A stretch of DNA of 64,000 nt, taken from a virus. The stretch is taken from positions 124,001 to 188,000 of IMG/VR virus record IMGVR_UViG_3300018080_000098; one strand, 5' to 3'. Below the pieces are notes generated by a model. That model was given only the letters and a program-made list of their open reading frames with translations, was not told the origin of the DNA and did not search any database. Positions 57,457 through 64,000 of this stretch are shown here, one piece after another. A program made the position numbers and the translations under genes. Positions within the stretch are counted from its first letter, which is position 1. Every line of letters begins with the position of its first letter.

Positions 57457-57828
57457 ATGTCTGTCGAGCAAGCACTATCTTATTTCGAGAGTGCTCTGCA
57501 CGCGGTGGAGAGCGATCGTGAGCGGGAGTGCGACGAAACCGATTACCACGCTGCTATGGTGTATGTAGGCTACGGGATTTTGCGGCTTCCCGAAGCAGAG
57601 GAACCAAAGGATTGGTTCTGGTTGGTAAAGGAAGACTACTATCAGCTGGTTTCAGCGCTTGTCATGTGGGGCAAAATCGACCACAATCACTTTGTTAAAT
57701 ATCTTAAACGCATGGTCAATCGAGTGAAGCACGACGATCCAGATGGACCAAGCATTGCTTTCAAACGTCGAAAGACTCAGTGGGAGAAAATGCGCGACGG
57801 CGAATTAATTCTTCCGGAGGATTTATAA
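57457..57828 (+). CDS. Hypothetical helical protein
   Basis: A 123-residue protein starting at ATG 57457 (MSVEQALSYF). It is helical with several Trp (WFWLVKEDYYQLVSALVMWG) and a Lys/Asp-rich end. No motif. The stop overlaps the next start (TAATG). Confidence 0.55.
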   Translation: MSVEQALSYFESALHAVESDRERECDETDYHAAMVYVGYGILRLPEAEEPKDWFWLVKEDYYQLVSALVMWGKIDHNHFVKYLKRMVNRVKHDDPDGPSIAFKRRKTQWEKMRDGELILPEDL

Positions 57829-58019
57829 TGCAAGCACAGATACCAGCGCCCGTACCGTTTGAGCCTGCTAGCTTTGTGGACGGGAAGATGCCGAAACGAA
57901 AACAGGTAGTAAGGGAAATGAATATCCACGTCTGTGCAAAGTGCGACGCAGAATTGGAGTACAGCTACCCCACTTACACCTGTCCAGAGTGTGGCGAGAC
58001 TTACACGTTCAAGGTATAA
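57828..58019 (+). CDS. Small zinc-ribbon protein
   Basis: A 63-residue protein (GGAGG, ATG 57828). The last 30 residues carry CAKC ... CPEC, a zinc ribbon like those on transcription or tRNA factors. The front half is Pro-rich. Confidence 0.65.
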   Translation: MQAQIPAPVPFEPASFVDGKMPKRKQVVREMNIHVCAKCDAELEYSYPTYTCPECGETYTFKV

Positions 58020-58023
58020 ACGT

Positions 58024-58251
58024 ATGGTTGACGCACCAGTTGGAACATTCAGGGCTATTGATCGGTGGGCACCTGGCTGCCAGATGGGATCGTTGAAGGT
58101 GTCCCCCTCCGAGTGGTCTGCTGATGGGCGCTACGTCGACTTCCATTGCAAAATCACATTTCTTCCTTTTCCCTGCGAAGCTACTGCTGCACCTGAAGTT
58201 CTGGGAGATGACGATGATTTACACGTTTGGACGGACATTCACTTACGATAA
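58024..58251 (+). CDS. Hypothetical small protein with PCEAT-APEVL motif
   Basis: A 75-residue protein starting at ATG 58024. The segment PCEATAAPEVLGD near residue 50-62 recurs almost unchanged in the protein at 62517-62702. The end is Asp-rich. Its last 38 bases overlap the next gene. Confidence 0.5.
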   Translation: MVDAPVGTFRAIDRWAPGCQMGSLKVSPSEWSADGRYVDFHCKITFLPFPCEATAAPEVLGDDDDLHVWTDIHLR

Positions 58252-58513
58252 GTACCTGCGCACGGCAATGTTCCCCGAGAAGCTAGGACGAAGCAACGGT
58301 TACCCGGGAGGTTCTGTGTGGAAGACACGTGAGGAAGCTCAGGCTTTCGTTGATAGCTTTCCCAACGGCCACTGTCCTGATTGGGAACCTGAGGACTTTT
58401 CTGTCTACGGCGTGGAAGCTGATTGGGAAACTGATACTTACATCTACGCAGGTGATCACCGAGCTCCTTGGCGGTCCTTGAAGCGCAACGCCAAACTAAT
58501 CAAACTGTCATGA
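58214..58513 (+). CDS. Hypothetical small protein
   Basis: A 99-residue protein; ATG 58214 has GGGAG six bases before it. Tyr/Trp/Arg-rich, with YIYAGDHRAPW near the end. No family. It overlaps the SLOG gene by four bases (ATGA). Confidence 0.5.
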   Translation: MIYTFGRTFTYDKYLRTAMFPEKLGRSNGYPGGSVWKTREEAQAFVDSFPNGHCPDWEPEDFSVYGVEADWETDTYIYAGDHRAPWRSLKRNAKLIKLS

Positions 58514-59067
58514 ACTACGCAGGTATAGGCACGCGGTACCCTTCCGAGGAACAGGCAGCACTCTGTTCTAAGATTGGTACGTACCTGGCTGTGCGTGGCT
58601 ATGTGCTCCACACGGGAGCAGCTCCCGGTGTAGACCAATTGTTCACTCGAGCAGCTCTCAAAGCTGGAGGCCGAGTAGTCCTGCATCTACCGTGGCCGAA
58701 GCACGAGCAGGAGTTTCGAGATAGCATACCAAAGGAGCTCCAGCAGTTCGTCGAGGTTCGCGTGCTCCAGTCGAAGAAGAAAGAGCGCGACCATATTGCT
58801 TTCGATTCAGTAGACGAGTATCACCCTGCATCCACGAGGCTCAGTTGGGGCGCTCTCTGCCTGCACGCGCGAAACTATCGCATCGTGGTGCCGGAGGACG
58901 ACCACCCAGTGGACTTCGTGCTCGCCTACCCCAGCCCCCACGGTGGCGGAACGATGCAAGGTGTGCGAATAGCTCACGCGCTCGAACGACCGGTAGTGCG
59001 GTTGGACCAGCTTTCGCCTTCTGAAGCAAGAGCCTGGATTAACGACTTGACGCGCACGCACACGTAG
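58510..59067 (+). CDS. SLOG/DprA-like Rossmann protein
   Basis: A 185-residue protein. MNYAGIGTRYPSEEQAALCSK, then GYVLHTGAAPGVDQLFTRAA and GRVVLHLPWP, follow the SLOG/LOG nucleotide-binding fold (GIGxRxP, SGGAxGxD, LPxP) found in DprA-type and phage proteins. SLOG proteins bind nucleotides or nucleic acid, and in bacteria some sense nucleotide signals in defence. The role here is unknown. The start ATG overlaps the previous stop. Confidence 0.65.
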   Translation: MNYAGIGTRYPSEEQAALCSKIGTYLAVRGYVLHTGAAPGVDQLFTRAALKAGGRVVLHLPWPKHEQEFRDSIPKELQQFVEVRVLQSKKKERDHIAFDSVDEYHPASTRLSWGALCLHARNYRIVVPEDDHPVDFVLAYPSPHGGGTMQGVRIAHALERPVVRLDQLSPSEARAWINDLTRTHT

Positions 59068-59085
59068 CGCAAAAAGGATAAATTA

Positions 59086-59364
59086 ATGGCAGACACACGT
59101 GTCTACACAGAAGTGACTTCAGATGTTCTATCTTCCTTGCGCGTCCTGCTTGCGAAGAAGCACGTAGAGATGCCTACGGGTGACAGTGGAGACTTCGTGG
59201 TACAGCATGGAGGGCTGGTCACCATCGAGCTCTCCTTCAGTCGGGACGACGAAACCGACGAGCTCGTGCTAGAAATTACGGACAAGCCCGAATACGTTCC
59301 CGAGGACAACGTGTGGAAAGTGTTCGACAAGGGCATTACGGATTGCGGTGGGCAGACTGTTTAG
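59086..59364 (+). CDS. Hypothetical small acidic protein
   Basis: A 92-residue protein with a beta-rich middle (GGLVTIELSFSRDDETDELV) and acidic character; no family. It is the last gene before tRNA-Thr. Confidence 0.55.
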   Translation: MADTRVYTEVTSDVLSSLRVLLAKKHVEMPTGDSGDFVVQHGGLVTIELSFSRDDETDELVLEITDKPEYVPEDNVWKVFDKGITDCGGQTV

Positions 59365-59380
59365 TGCAGCTATTGTTTCT

Positions 59381-59452
59381 GCTGGCGTAGCTCAACTGGT
59401 AGAGCAGCTGATTTGTAATCAGCCGGTTGGGGTTTCGAGCACCTCCGCCAGC
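59381..59452 (+). tRNA. tRNA-Thr(TGT)
   Basis: A 72-base cloverleaf: acceptor GCTGGCG/CGCCAGC, D arm with AGCTCAACTGGTAGAGC, anticodon stem GCTGA/TCAGC around TTTGTAA (anticodon TGT), and a T arm with TTCGA and one G-U pair. CCA is not encoded. Confidence 0.9.
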
Positions 59453-59491
59453 TTTCCTCTCTAGTTATCCTCCAATGTACGCCTATTTTAC

Positions 59492-59518
59492 TTGACCTTT
59501 CTAACTAACTCCTATACT
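59492..59518 (+). promoter_or_regulatory. Host-like promoter candidate
   Basis: TTGACC, 15 bases, TATACT, then GGAGG and ATG 59535. Confidence 0.45.
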
Positions 59519-59534
59519 GTACGGAGGAAAACTG

Positions 59535-59825
59535 ATGACCACTAAGGTCCCTATGCTAGGTTCCCACTATTTGGAGTCCAGGTTGTACAAAACGTGGCCA
59601 ATATTCAACTACTTAACCTGCACCATCTGCGGCCAGAAGTTTCGGCGCCAATGGATATGGAAATTCCTGAAGCGCCGCAAGTACACCCTTGAGCGTCAGG
59701 AGTACAAATTCGCCTGCCACAGCTGCACCTCGAGTAACTACAACACCGCAGTGAAAGCGTTGGACAAACACTACCAGGAGCTAGCTCTACGACCTTGGAG
59801 AAAAAAGAAACCTTCCCAAAAGTAG
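59535..59825 (+). CDS. Small basic Zn-type protein
   Basis: A 96-residue basic protein with CTICG and, 30 residues later, CHSC, a likely Zn knuckle pair, and a Lys/Arg/Trp-rich linker. It has its own promoter-like sequence. Unknown function; nucleic-acid binding is likely. Confidence 0.6.
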   Translation: MTTKVPMLGSHYLESRLYKTWPIFNYLTCTICGQKFRRQWIWKFLKRRKYTLERQEYKFACHSCTSSNYNTAVKALDKHYQELALRPWRKKKPSQK

Positions 59826-59832
59826 CCACATC

Positions 59833-59840
59833 TTGTAAAA
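59833..59840 (+). promoter_or_regulatory. TTGTAAAA-box promoter candidate for the phosphoesterase unit
   Basis: CATCTTGTAAAATTACC, 19 bases before ATG 59860. Confidence 0.5.
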
Positions 59841-59859
59841 TTACCAGAGACGAATTACC

Positions 59860-60516
59860 ATGCTCACGCAAATCGTTTGCATAAGCGACACCCACGGTCG
59901 GCAGGGCGCCCTCCGTGTGCCGGACGGCGACATCCTGATCGTAGCCGGAGACCTTACCGCCTACGGCAAGCGGTCAGAGTACCGCCGATTCAACACTTGG
60001 CTCGAGGAGCTGCCACACAAACACAAAATCGTCATCGCGGGCAACCACGACAAAGCACTCTACTACATGCCCAAAGAGAGCTCACAGGAACGTCTGTCCA
60101 ACGCGACTTACCTTATGGACGATGAGGTAACCGTCGAGGGTATCAGAATTTACGGCTCCCCCTGGACACCGACTTTCTATCACTGGTATTTCATGCTGGA
60201 CCGCGGTCCCGAAATCCGTGCCAAGTGGGACCTGATTCCCGAAGGTATCGATATCCTCGTAACCCACGGACCGCCAGCTGGCTACTGTGACTGGTCCTAC
60301 TACAGTGAAACGTACATGGGCTGCGAGGAGCTCCGCGCTGCCGTAGAACGTGTGCAGCCCAAGTTGCACGTGTTCGGGCACAACCACAGTGACTACGGGC
60401 AAGCCCGTAACGCAAATACGTTGTTTGTGAACGCCTCAGTGTGCACGGAGAGCTACGAACCGATGAACGATCCGGTGGTGATTCACTGGCCCTTTGAAGT
60501 GTGGAAGGATTTGTAA
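59860..60516 (+). CDS. Calcineurin-like metallophosphoesterase
   Basis: A 218-residue MPPED-type enzyme. Metal motifs are CISDTHG (Asp10, His12), VAGDLT (Asp31), IAGNHDK (Asn62, His63), THGPP and FGHNH. These enzymes cleave phosphodiesters, for example cyclic nucleotides; the substrate here is unknown. It could remove a host signalling nucleotide, but there is no direct evidence. The stop overlaps the next ATG. Confidence 0.85.
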   Translation: MLTQIVCISDTHGRQGALRVPDGDILIVAGDLTAYGKRSEYRRFNTWLEELPHKHKIVIAGNHDKALYYMPKESSQERLSNATYLMDDEVTVEGIRIYGSPWTPTFYHWYFMLDRGPEIRAKWDLIPEGIDILVTHGPPAGYCDWSYYSETYMGCEELRAAVERVQPKLHVFGHNHSDYGQARNANTLFVNASVCTESYEPMNDPVVIHWPFEVWKDL

Positions 60517-60767
60517 TGGGACGAGCATTGCGTAGACACCATCGCCAACGCCTCTGGCGAAAGCGCCGCAGATACTACGGCTGCGAGTTCGACCTGGAAG
60601 CAGGATGGCCAGCTAGCTCAGCTAGTAAGCGTGTCGTCATCAACACGCCCAAATTGTGCAGCACCTGTTGCAGCGGTAACTACATGCGCAGATTCTTCGG
60701 TCACGTAACCAGAAAAGAAGAGCTCGCGGAGCTGAAGGAAAAGGAACAGCTGCAGGAGCTCGAGTAG
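60516..60767 (+). CDS. Small basic protein with Cys cluster
   Basis: An 83-residue protein: first 25 residues very basic (RRHHRQRLWRKRRR), then CSTCCSG, then a Lys/Glu-rich helix. Nucleic-acid binding is plausible. Confidence 0.5.
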   Translation: MGRALRRHHRQRLWRKRRRYYGCEFDLEAGWPASSASKRVVINTPKLCSTCCSGNYMRRFFGHVTRKEELAELKEKEQLQELE

Positions 60768-60795
60768 CGCCTGTTTATTACGAAGGAGAATTACC

Positions 60796-61029
60796 GTGCT
60801 GAAGAAAGTTGACCTTCAAGGCGAAAGTAACGGCGTAGCGTTGGAGAACGTTCGCCGCATCATTATCGATCGAGGCGACAAAGGTGAAGTGATTATTACG
60901 GAACGAGAAGGCAAACTGTCTGTCTACAGCCAGGGCCGCGTTCTCTATAGTGAGGAAAGTAGACGAGTTACGAGAGGGGCGCGAGGAAACCCTGGTGAGG
61001 GTGCGTATCCAGATACTGATGATTTGTAG
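60796..61029 (+). CDS. Hypothetical small protein
   Basis: A 77-residue protein starting at GTG 60796 with AAGGAG before it; a beta-rich front and Arg/Gly-rich end. No family. It precedes tRNA-Pro. Confidence 0.5.
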   Translation: MLKKVDLQGESNGVALENVRRIIIDRGDKGEVIITEREGKLSVYSQGRVLYSEESRRVTRGARGNPGEGAYPDTDDL

Positions 61030-61042
61030 TCGAGCAACGTAA

Positions 61043-61115
61043 CGGGGATGTGGTGTAATCTGGTAACACACGTGCTTTGGGAGCACGAATTGCCGTTCAA
61101 ATCGGACGTCCCCGA
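61043..61115 (+). tRNA. tRNA-Pro(TGG), short T arm
   Basis: Starts with C, as bacterial tRNA-Pro does: acceptor CGGGGAT/GTCCCCG, anticodon stem CGTGC/GCACG around TTTGGGA (anticodon TGG). Only three T-stem pairs are Watson-Crick, and the variable loop is short. CCA is not encoded. Confidence 0.8.
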
Positions 61116-61135
61116 TAAACAAGGAGGGTCAGAAA

Positions 61136-61624
61136 ATGACCGCTAAACAGATCAAAAAATCAGATCTCCGGGAAACACGTTTCCGCCTCGCCCACGAAGA
61201 CCTCAGAGATTCAGGGTCGGGCTGCCTCATCTATCACGTACCAACGAAACAGAGCTGGGTATCAGAAGTAGACCAACACTACATCGACAACAAGAAGACA
61301 GCCATCGAACAGATGTGCAAAGATCTCGGCACTACCGTTGAAGCACTTCAGCAACAACAGGATTCCACCGCCTTCCCTCACTGGGAAACCACCGAGCTGC
61401 ACCACCGGACCATCGGAGGTACCACCATCACGGTGTTCTTCCTTCGAGAAGAGGAAGACCCCGAGCTACGTGGTTGGACGTGGGGACTCGATGACGATCG
61501 AATCGAGTACGATCCCGGTATCTACGAAACAGCCGCAGCAGCCATACGTGCCGCCGAGAAGTGGGCAGACGAAACCCTCGTCGTCAAAGCGTCAGAGAAA
61601 ACTGATGACAGTAAGCCCGATTGA
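61136..61624 (+). CDS. Hypothetical protein
   Basis: A 162-residue protein with AGGAGG before ATG. Mixed alpha/beta, with a beta pair near TTELHHRTIGGTTITVFFLR and a helix at the end (TAAAAIRAAEKWADE). No family. It overlaps the next gene. Confidence 0.55.
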   Translation: MTAKQIKKSDLRETRFRLAHEDLRDSGSGCLIYHVPTKQSWVSEVDQHYIDNKKTAIEQMCKDLGTTVEALQQQQDSTAFPHWETTELHHRTIGGTTITVFFLREEEDPELRGWTWGLDDDRIEYDPGIYETAAAAIRAAEKWADETLVVKASEKTDDSKPD

Positions 61625-61901
61625 TAGCGTAATCGCTCAGCTGCACAGTAATCTGAGTACCCTCGAGAAATTCGAGAACTTTATCGAACGCGCAACCAAC
61701 GGGCGTTACGACAACGATATGCAGGTGGAAAACCAGGAAGAGGTCAAGGACAACGCCGACCTCCTCATGGCCGCACGAGGTGCCTTGGTCTACCATGTGT
61801 TCGCACGAGCAGCCCAGCTTCTGATGACGGAGGGTGAGCTGGCCGATCTAGTAGAAGACGTCGAAGAGCCTCCAGGTGACGAGGACGATGGGAAAAATTG
61901 A
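61605..61901 (+). CDS. Hypothetical helical protein
   Basis: A 98-residue protein (ATG 61605, overlapping the previous end) with two likely helices and an acidic tail (EEPPGDEDDG). No family. Confidence 0.5.
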   Translation: MTVSPIDSVIAQLHSNLSTLEKFENFIERATNGRYDNDMQVENQEEVKDNADLLMAARGALVYHVFARAAQLLMTEGELADLVEDVEEPPGDEDDGKN

Positions 61902-62118
61902 ATGGTGGCGGATAGACACCCGTTGGGCTTGTGGTGGCCTTCAAACCAGAGATGGTGTAGTCGTCCATGGAGCTCCCATCTTCAAAAAGTTCAAGGGCCA
62001 AACGATCTCCAGATTACGACGCTCCTACCACGTGGAGAAATTAAATGATGGCCCTACAGAAGAGAGAAGCCCTGGCCGAAATCGACCCCGAAATCCTGAC
62101 CTTTCATGGGTTCGATGA
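61888..62118 (+). CDS. Hypothetical small protein overlapping the next gene
   Basis: A 76-residue protein. The front (KIEWWRIDTRWACGGLQTRD, VVVHGAPIFKKFKGQ) looks like a small beta domain seen in many short phage genes, as I recall. The last 25 codons overlap the next gene in another frame, so one of the two ends may be shorter than drawn. Confidence 0.5.
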   Translation: MGKIEWWRIDTRWACGGLQTRDGVVVHGAPIFKKFKGQTISRLRRSYHVEKLNDGPTEERSPGRNRPRNPDLSWVR

Positions 62119-62314
62119 CGCCCTCATCGGCTACACCGACAGTTGGGGACCTGAAAACTCTCGAGATCTCCGCGCCGTCTACAGCTACGAAAAATGCATC
62201 ACCGTCTTGCTGGATGATGGCCTGTCGTACGAGGAAGCTGTGGAGCACCTCGAATTCAACACCCTCGGTGCGTACGTAGGTACGCGGACCCCGGTGGTCG
62301 TACATTTGGTGTAA
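62045..62314 (+). CDS. Hypothetical protein of a common short phage family
   Basis: An 89-residue protein: FHGFDDALIGYTDS, then AVYSYEKCITVLLDDGLSYE and EHLEFNTLGAYVGTRTPVVV, a pattern I have seen in many short phage/bacterial hypotheticals. Function unknown. ATG 62045 has GGAG before it. Confidence 0.65.
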   Translation: MMALQKREALAEIDPEILTFHGFDDALIGYTDSWGPENSRDLRAVYSYEKCITVLLDDGLSYEEAVEHLEFNTLGAYVGTRTPVVVHLV

Positions 62315-62317
62315 ATC

Positions 62318-62515
62318 ATGAAAGAAGACAGCTTCCCTGAACGTTTAGTAGAAGCTGCCAGATTGACAGAGCCCATGTTGCGTGAGTACAGCCAATCCTT
62401 GGCTGACCGACACGACGCCAGCTTGGAAGGGCTTAAACGGTTGCTTACCAACATACACGATATTGAGCCTGAGTTTGCTCAGGTTGTAGAGGACAATTTC
62501 TGGGACTTGGTGTAG
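62318..62515 (+). CDS. Hypothetical small helical protein
   Basis: A 65-residue helical acidic protein. It starts three bases after the previous stop and ends one base before the next ATG. Unrecognised. Confidence 0.45.
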   Translation: MKEDSFPERLVEAARLTEPMLREYSQSLADRHDASLEGLKRLLTNIHDIEPEFAQVVEDNFWDLV

Positions 62516-62516
62516 T

Positions 62517-62702
62517 ATGCCTACGAAGAACCTCCGCGCACATTACTACTCCGAGTGCCGCATGGGGTGTGGCTTCCTTGTAGGAAACGCAACTCCATTG
62601 AAGGTGTGTGCGGTGTGTCGGCAAGAGCTCGAGCTTCCTCCCTGTGAGGCTACTACAGCACCAGAAGTACTAGAAGACGAGTGGAAAGAAATATTACCAT
62701 GA
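62517..62702 (+). CDS. Small Cys protein with PCEAT-APEVL motif
   Basis: A 61-residue protein with a CRMGCGF and CAVC pair (Zn knuckle) and PPCEATTAPEVLED, nearly the same as in the protein at 58024-58251. It overlaps the SPOUT gene by four bases. Confidence 0.5.
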   Translation: MPTKNLRAHYYSECRMGCGFLVGNATPLKVCAVCRQELELPPCEATTAPEVLEDEWKEILP

Positions 62703-63238
62703 CTACTATTACCGAAGTATTAGGCAAAGCTGCGTCCTCCCAGAGCAGCGTCATCGGCAAGAACGCGAAGCCTGTAGGTATCACACCCGCTATCGCGCTC
62801 ACCAACCCGAAGTTTGCCCACAACGTCGGCGCCGCTCAGCGAGCAGCCTCCTGCTTCGGCGTCCAGCAACTCTGGTTCACCGGCAACAGGGTTTCGCTCG
62901 AGCCCGAGAAGGGCCAGCGTCTTCCCCGCGAAGAACGCATGAAGGGATACAAGGACGTCGAGCTCATCCAATTCGACTACTTCTTCGACCAGTTCACGGA
63001 CGTGACGCCTGTTGCTGTAGAGCTCCGGCCCAACAGTGAGAACCTCGTCCACTTCGAGCACCCCGAAAACGCGCTTTATATTTTTGGCCCCGAAGACGGT
63101 TCCATCCCGCAGGTAGCTCTGCGGCACTGCCACCGCTTCGTCACCATACCAACCAGACACTGTGTGAACCTGGCAGCAGCGGTCTACATCATCCTGTACG
63201 ACCGACTGCTCAAACAGACAAGAGAGGGTAGCTTATGA
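62699..63238 (+). CDS. SPOUT/TrmH-like RNA 2'-O-methyltransferase
   Basis: A 179-residue protein. NPKFAHNVGAAQRAASCFG (motif 1, with Asn and the Arg), FGPEDGSIP (motif 2) and VTIPTRHCVNLAAAVYIILY (motif 3) are the three SpoU/TrmH signatures. It would methylate ribose in tRNA or rRNA using S-adenosylmethionine. The phage tRNAs nearby are possible substrates. The core is compact, without an N-terminal RNA-binding extension. Confidence 0.85.
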   Translation: MTTITEVLGKAASSQSSVIGKNAKPVGITPAIALTNPKFAHNVGAAQRAASCFGVQQLWFTGNRVSLEPEKGQRLPREERMKGYKDVELIQFDYFFDQFTDVTPVAVELRPNSENLVHFEHPENALYIFGPEDGSIPQVALRHCHRFVTIPTRHCVNLAAAVYIILYDRLLKQTREGSL

Positions 63239-63525
63239 GCGAAGAGAAGAAGGGTGACCTGGTAAAAATCGGCGCGTTGTGGACCAACACAGACAGAAAT
63301 GGTAACAGATGTCTCACTGGGAGAATGGGAGACGCTGTCCTTCTGGTTTTCAAGAACCAGTTCAAGCAAGAAGACAAGCAACCAGACTACATTGCATACG
63401 TTGCGCGTCCTACTGAGAAGAAAGAAGACGGTCCGCAAGATTCCAAAGCCAAGTCGCTTTTCGATGGAAATAGCGGCAACCCCAACGTCGTGAACGCGGA
63501 TGACGGTGCAGATATTCCGTTTTGA
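63235..63525 (+). CDS. Small OB-like protein with SSB-type C-terminal tip
   Basis: A 96-residue protein. The front (VKIGALWTNTDRNGNRCLTG, then LLVFKNQF and PDYIAYVARP) looks like a short beta barrel similar to DUF736-type small phage proteins. It then has a KSLFD stretch and ends in DDGADIPF, the acidic tip of bacterial SSBs that binds partners such as RecQ and PriA. It may be a second ssDNA-binding or SSB-mimic protein. Confidence 0.55.
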   Translation: MSEEKKGDLVKIGALWTNTDRNGNRCLTGRMGDAVLLVFKNQFKQEDKQPDYIAYVARPTEKKEDGPQDSKAKSLFDGNSGNPNVVNADDGADIPF

Positions 63526-63528
63526 TCC

Positions 63529-63798
63529 ATGATTTGTAAAGACTGCAAAACTATCATCGGTTTCGAAGAGGAAACCGATACCACAGATTGCCACGTTTGC
63601 CGCGGTGTGCTCTGTCCCGTGTGTACCAAAGAGGGCGATATATGGTACTGCTATAAATGCGACCTGGTGATTTGTGACCAGTGTGTAACCGTAGTCAGCA
63701 GCGACGCCCACGACGACGACATTGATGACGCATCGGAATCCTACACAGTTTGCCCTCTATGTGGCAGAGAGGTTATGCTGTTTAACGACTATTTGTAA
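63529..63798 (+). CDS. Cys-rich Zn-finger protein
   Basis: An 89-residue protein with five CxxC pairs (CKDC, CHVC, CPVC, CYKC/CDQC, CPLC), probably two or three Zn knuckles in RING/ribbon style, and an acidic patch. The stop overlaps a TTGTAAAA sequence of doubtful value. Confidence 0.6.
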   Translation: MICKDCKTIIGFEEETDTTDCHVCRGVLCPVCTKEGDIWYCYKCDLVICDQCVTVVSSDAHDDDIDDASESYTVCPLCGREVMLFNDYL

Positions 63799-63809
63799 AA
63801 GATACGCCA

Positions 63810-64000
63810 ATGTCGATCACTAAAAAGCAAGCGAAGCTCCTCCAGCTTCCCGTTGTCCGCCTCCTTTGCTGGGACCTCGAGCTCGGTCACCCCCGGCGCC
63901 CCAAACCTAATGAAAGACAGCCCAACATCATCTACAGCCTTGACGACCTCGAAATTTCCACTAAAGTAGTCAAACTTTCAGACAAACGAAAACCGGAAGA
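63810..64000 (+). CDS. Partial gene cut by the window end
   Basis: Starts at ATG 63810 (MSITKKQAKLLQ) and runs off the window. The 63 visible residues are Lys/Leu/Pro-rich with RLLCWDLELGHPRRPKP. No family can be assigned. Confidence 0.5.
   Translation, partial: MSITKKQAKLLQLPVVRLLCWDLELGHPRRPKPNERQPNIIYSLDDLEISTKVVKLSDKRKPE

Noticed and set aside
63793-63800. TTGTAAAA just before ATG 63810
   Set aside because: It is the stop codon context of the previous gene (Leu-stop), and only 9 bases remain to the start, too few for a promoter with leader.
1-64000. Search for CRISPR arrays, insertion sequences, integrase, rRNA
   Set aside because: None seen: no regularly spaced short repeats, no transposase or recombinase signatures; the only long tandem repeats are coding (AT hooks).

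Overview
The window is a piece of a large tailed double-stranded DNA phage genome (Caudoviricetes, probably a large or jumbo phage of a bacterium). The evidence is gene-dense strand blocks with many ATGA, TGATG and TAATG overlaps, almost no non-coding DNA, a nearly complete phage replication and recombination set, tail-type structural proteins, and two phage-type tRNAs. I see no integrase, rRNA, insertion sequence or CRISPR array. Terminase, portal, major capsid and DNA polymerase must lie outside the window. The host cannot be named from the sequence; the class II (B12-dependent) ribonucleotide reductase implies that cobalamin is available.

Layout. 1-6190 (minus): tail/baseplate block with a hub-like protein (cut by the window start) and a fibre-like protein. 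6191-6769: non-coding, with a terminator and a promoter. 6770-24348 (minus): replication and repair block running from a RuvC-like nuclease and NrdJ through small unknown genes, an SF2 helicase, a possible helicase loader, DnaB helicase, 5'-3' exonuclease, beta-type sliding clamp, UvrD-like helicase and a NYN-like protein; a lone 58-codon gene runs the other way inside it. 24380-26595 (minus) and 26712-30070 (plus): divergent virion genes, including a tandem paralogue pair. 30083-33122: primase, Cas4-like nuclease, KH-domain and SWIM-like proteins. 33233-48569 (plus): sigma factor, gp32-like SSB, thioredoxin-fold protein, RecA/UvsX, adenine methyltransferase, histone-fold-like protein, SbcD, clamp loader, SbcC, ligase and an AT-hook protein. 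48685-49539: Zn/HTH regulator candidate. 49711-57083: two convergent operons meeting at a structured RNA region. 57192-64000 (plus): small accessory genes, tRNA-Thr, tRNA-Pro, a phosphoesterase, a SPOUT RNA methyltransferase and a small protein with an SSB-type tip.

The most unusual part is 50510-57083. At least ten neighbouring proteins, on both strands and otherwise dissimilar, carry one or two copies of a short motif of the form I-(K/R)-(Y/V/F)-x-G-x-x-Y-(K/R). The two operons face each other across about 490 bp that holds a host-like promoter, an RNA with several strong helices and a competing stem/terminator pair, and a second hairpin region ending in a 13-bp GC-rich terminator. I propose this as a candidate undescribed phage system (for example tagged virion or compartment proteins plus an RNA); its function is unknown.

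Regulation. Three promoter classes can be proposed: TTGACA-type host-like sites (13889, 54642, 59492); a recurrent TTGTAAAA box in front of most replication and accessory operons, possibly read with help from the phage sigma factor; and TATAAA/TATAAG boxes in front of virion-type operons. All of this is by-eye pattern reading without alignments or database searches.
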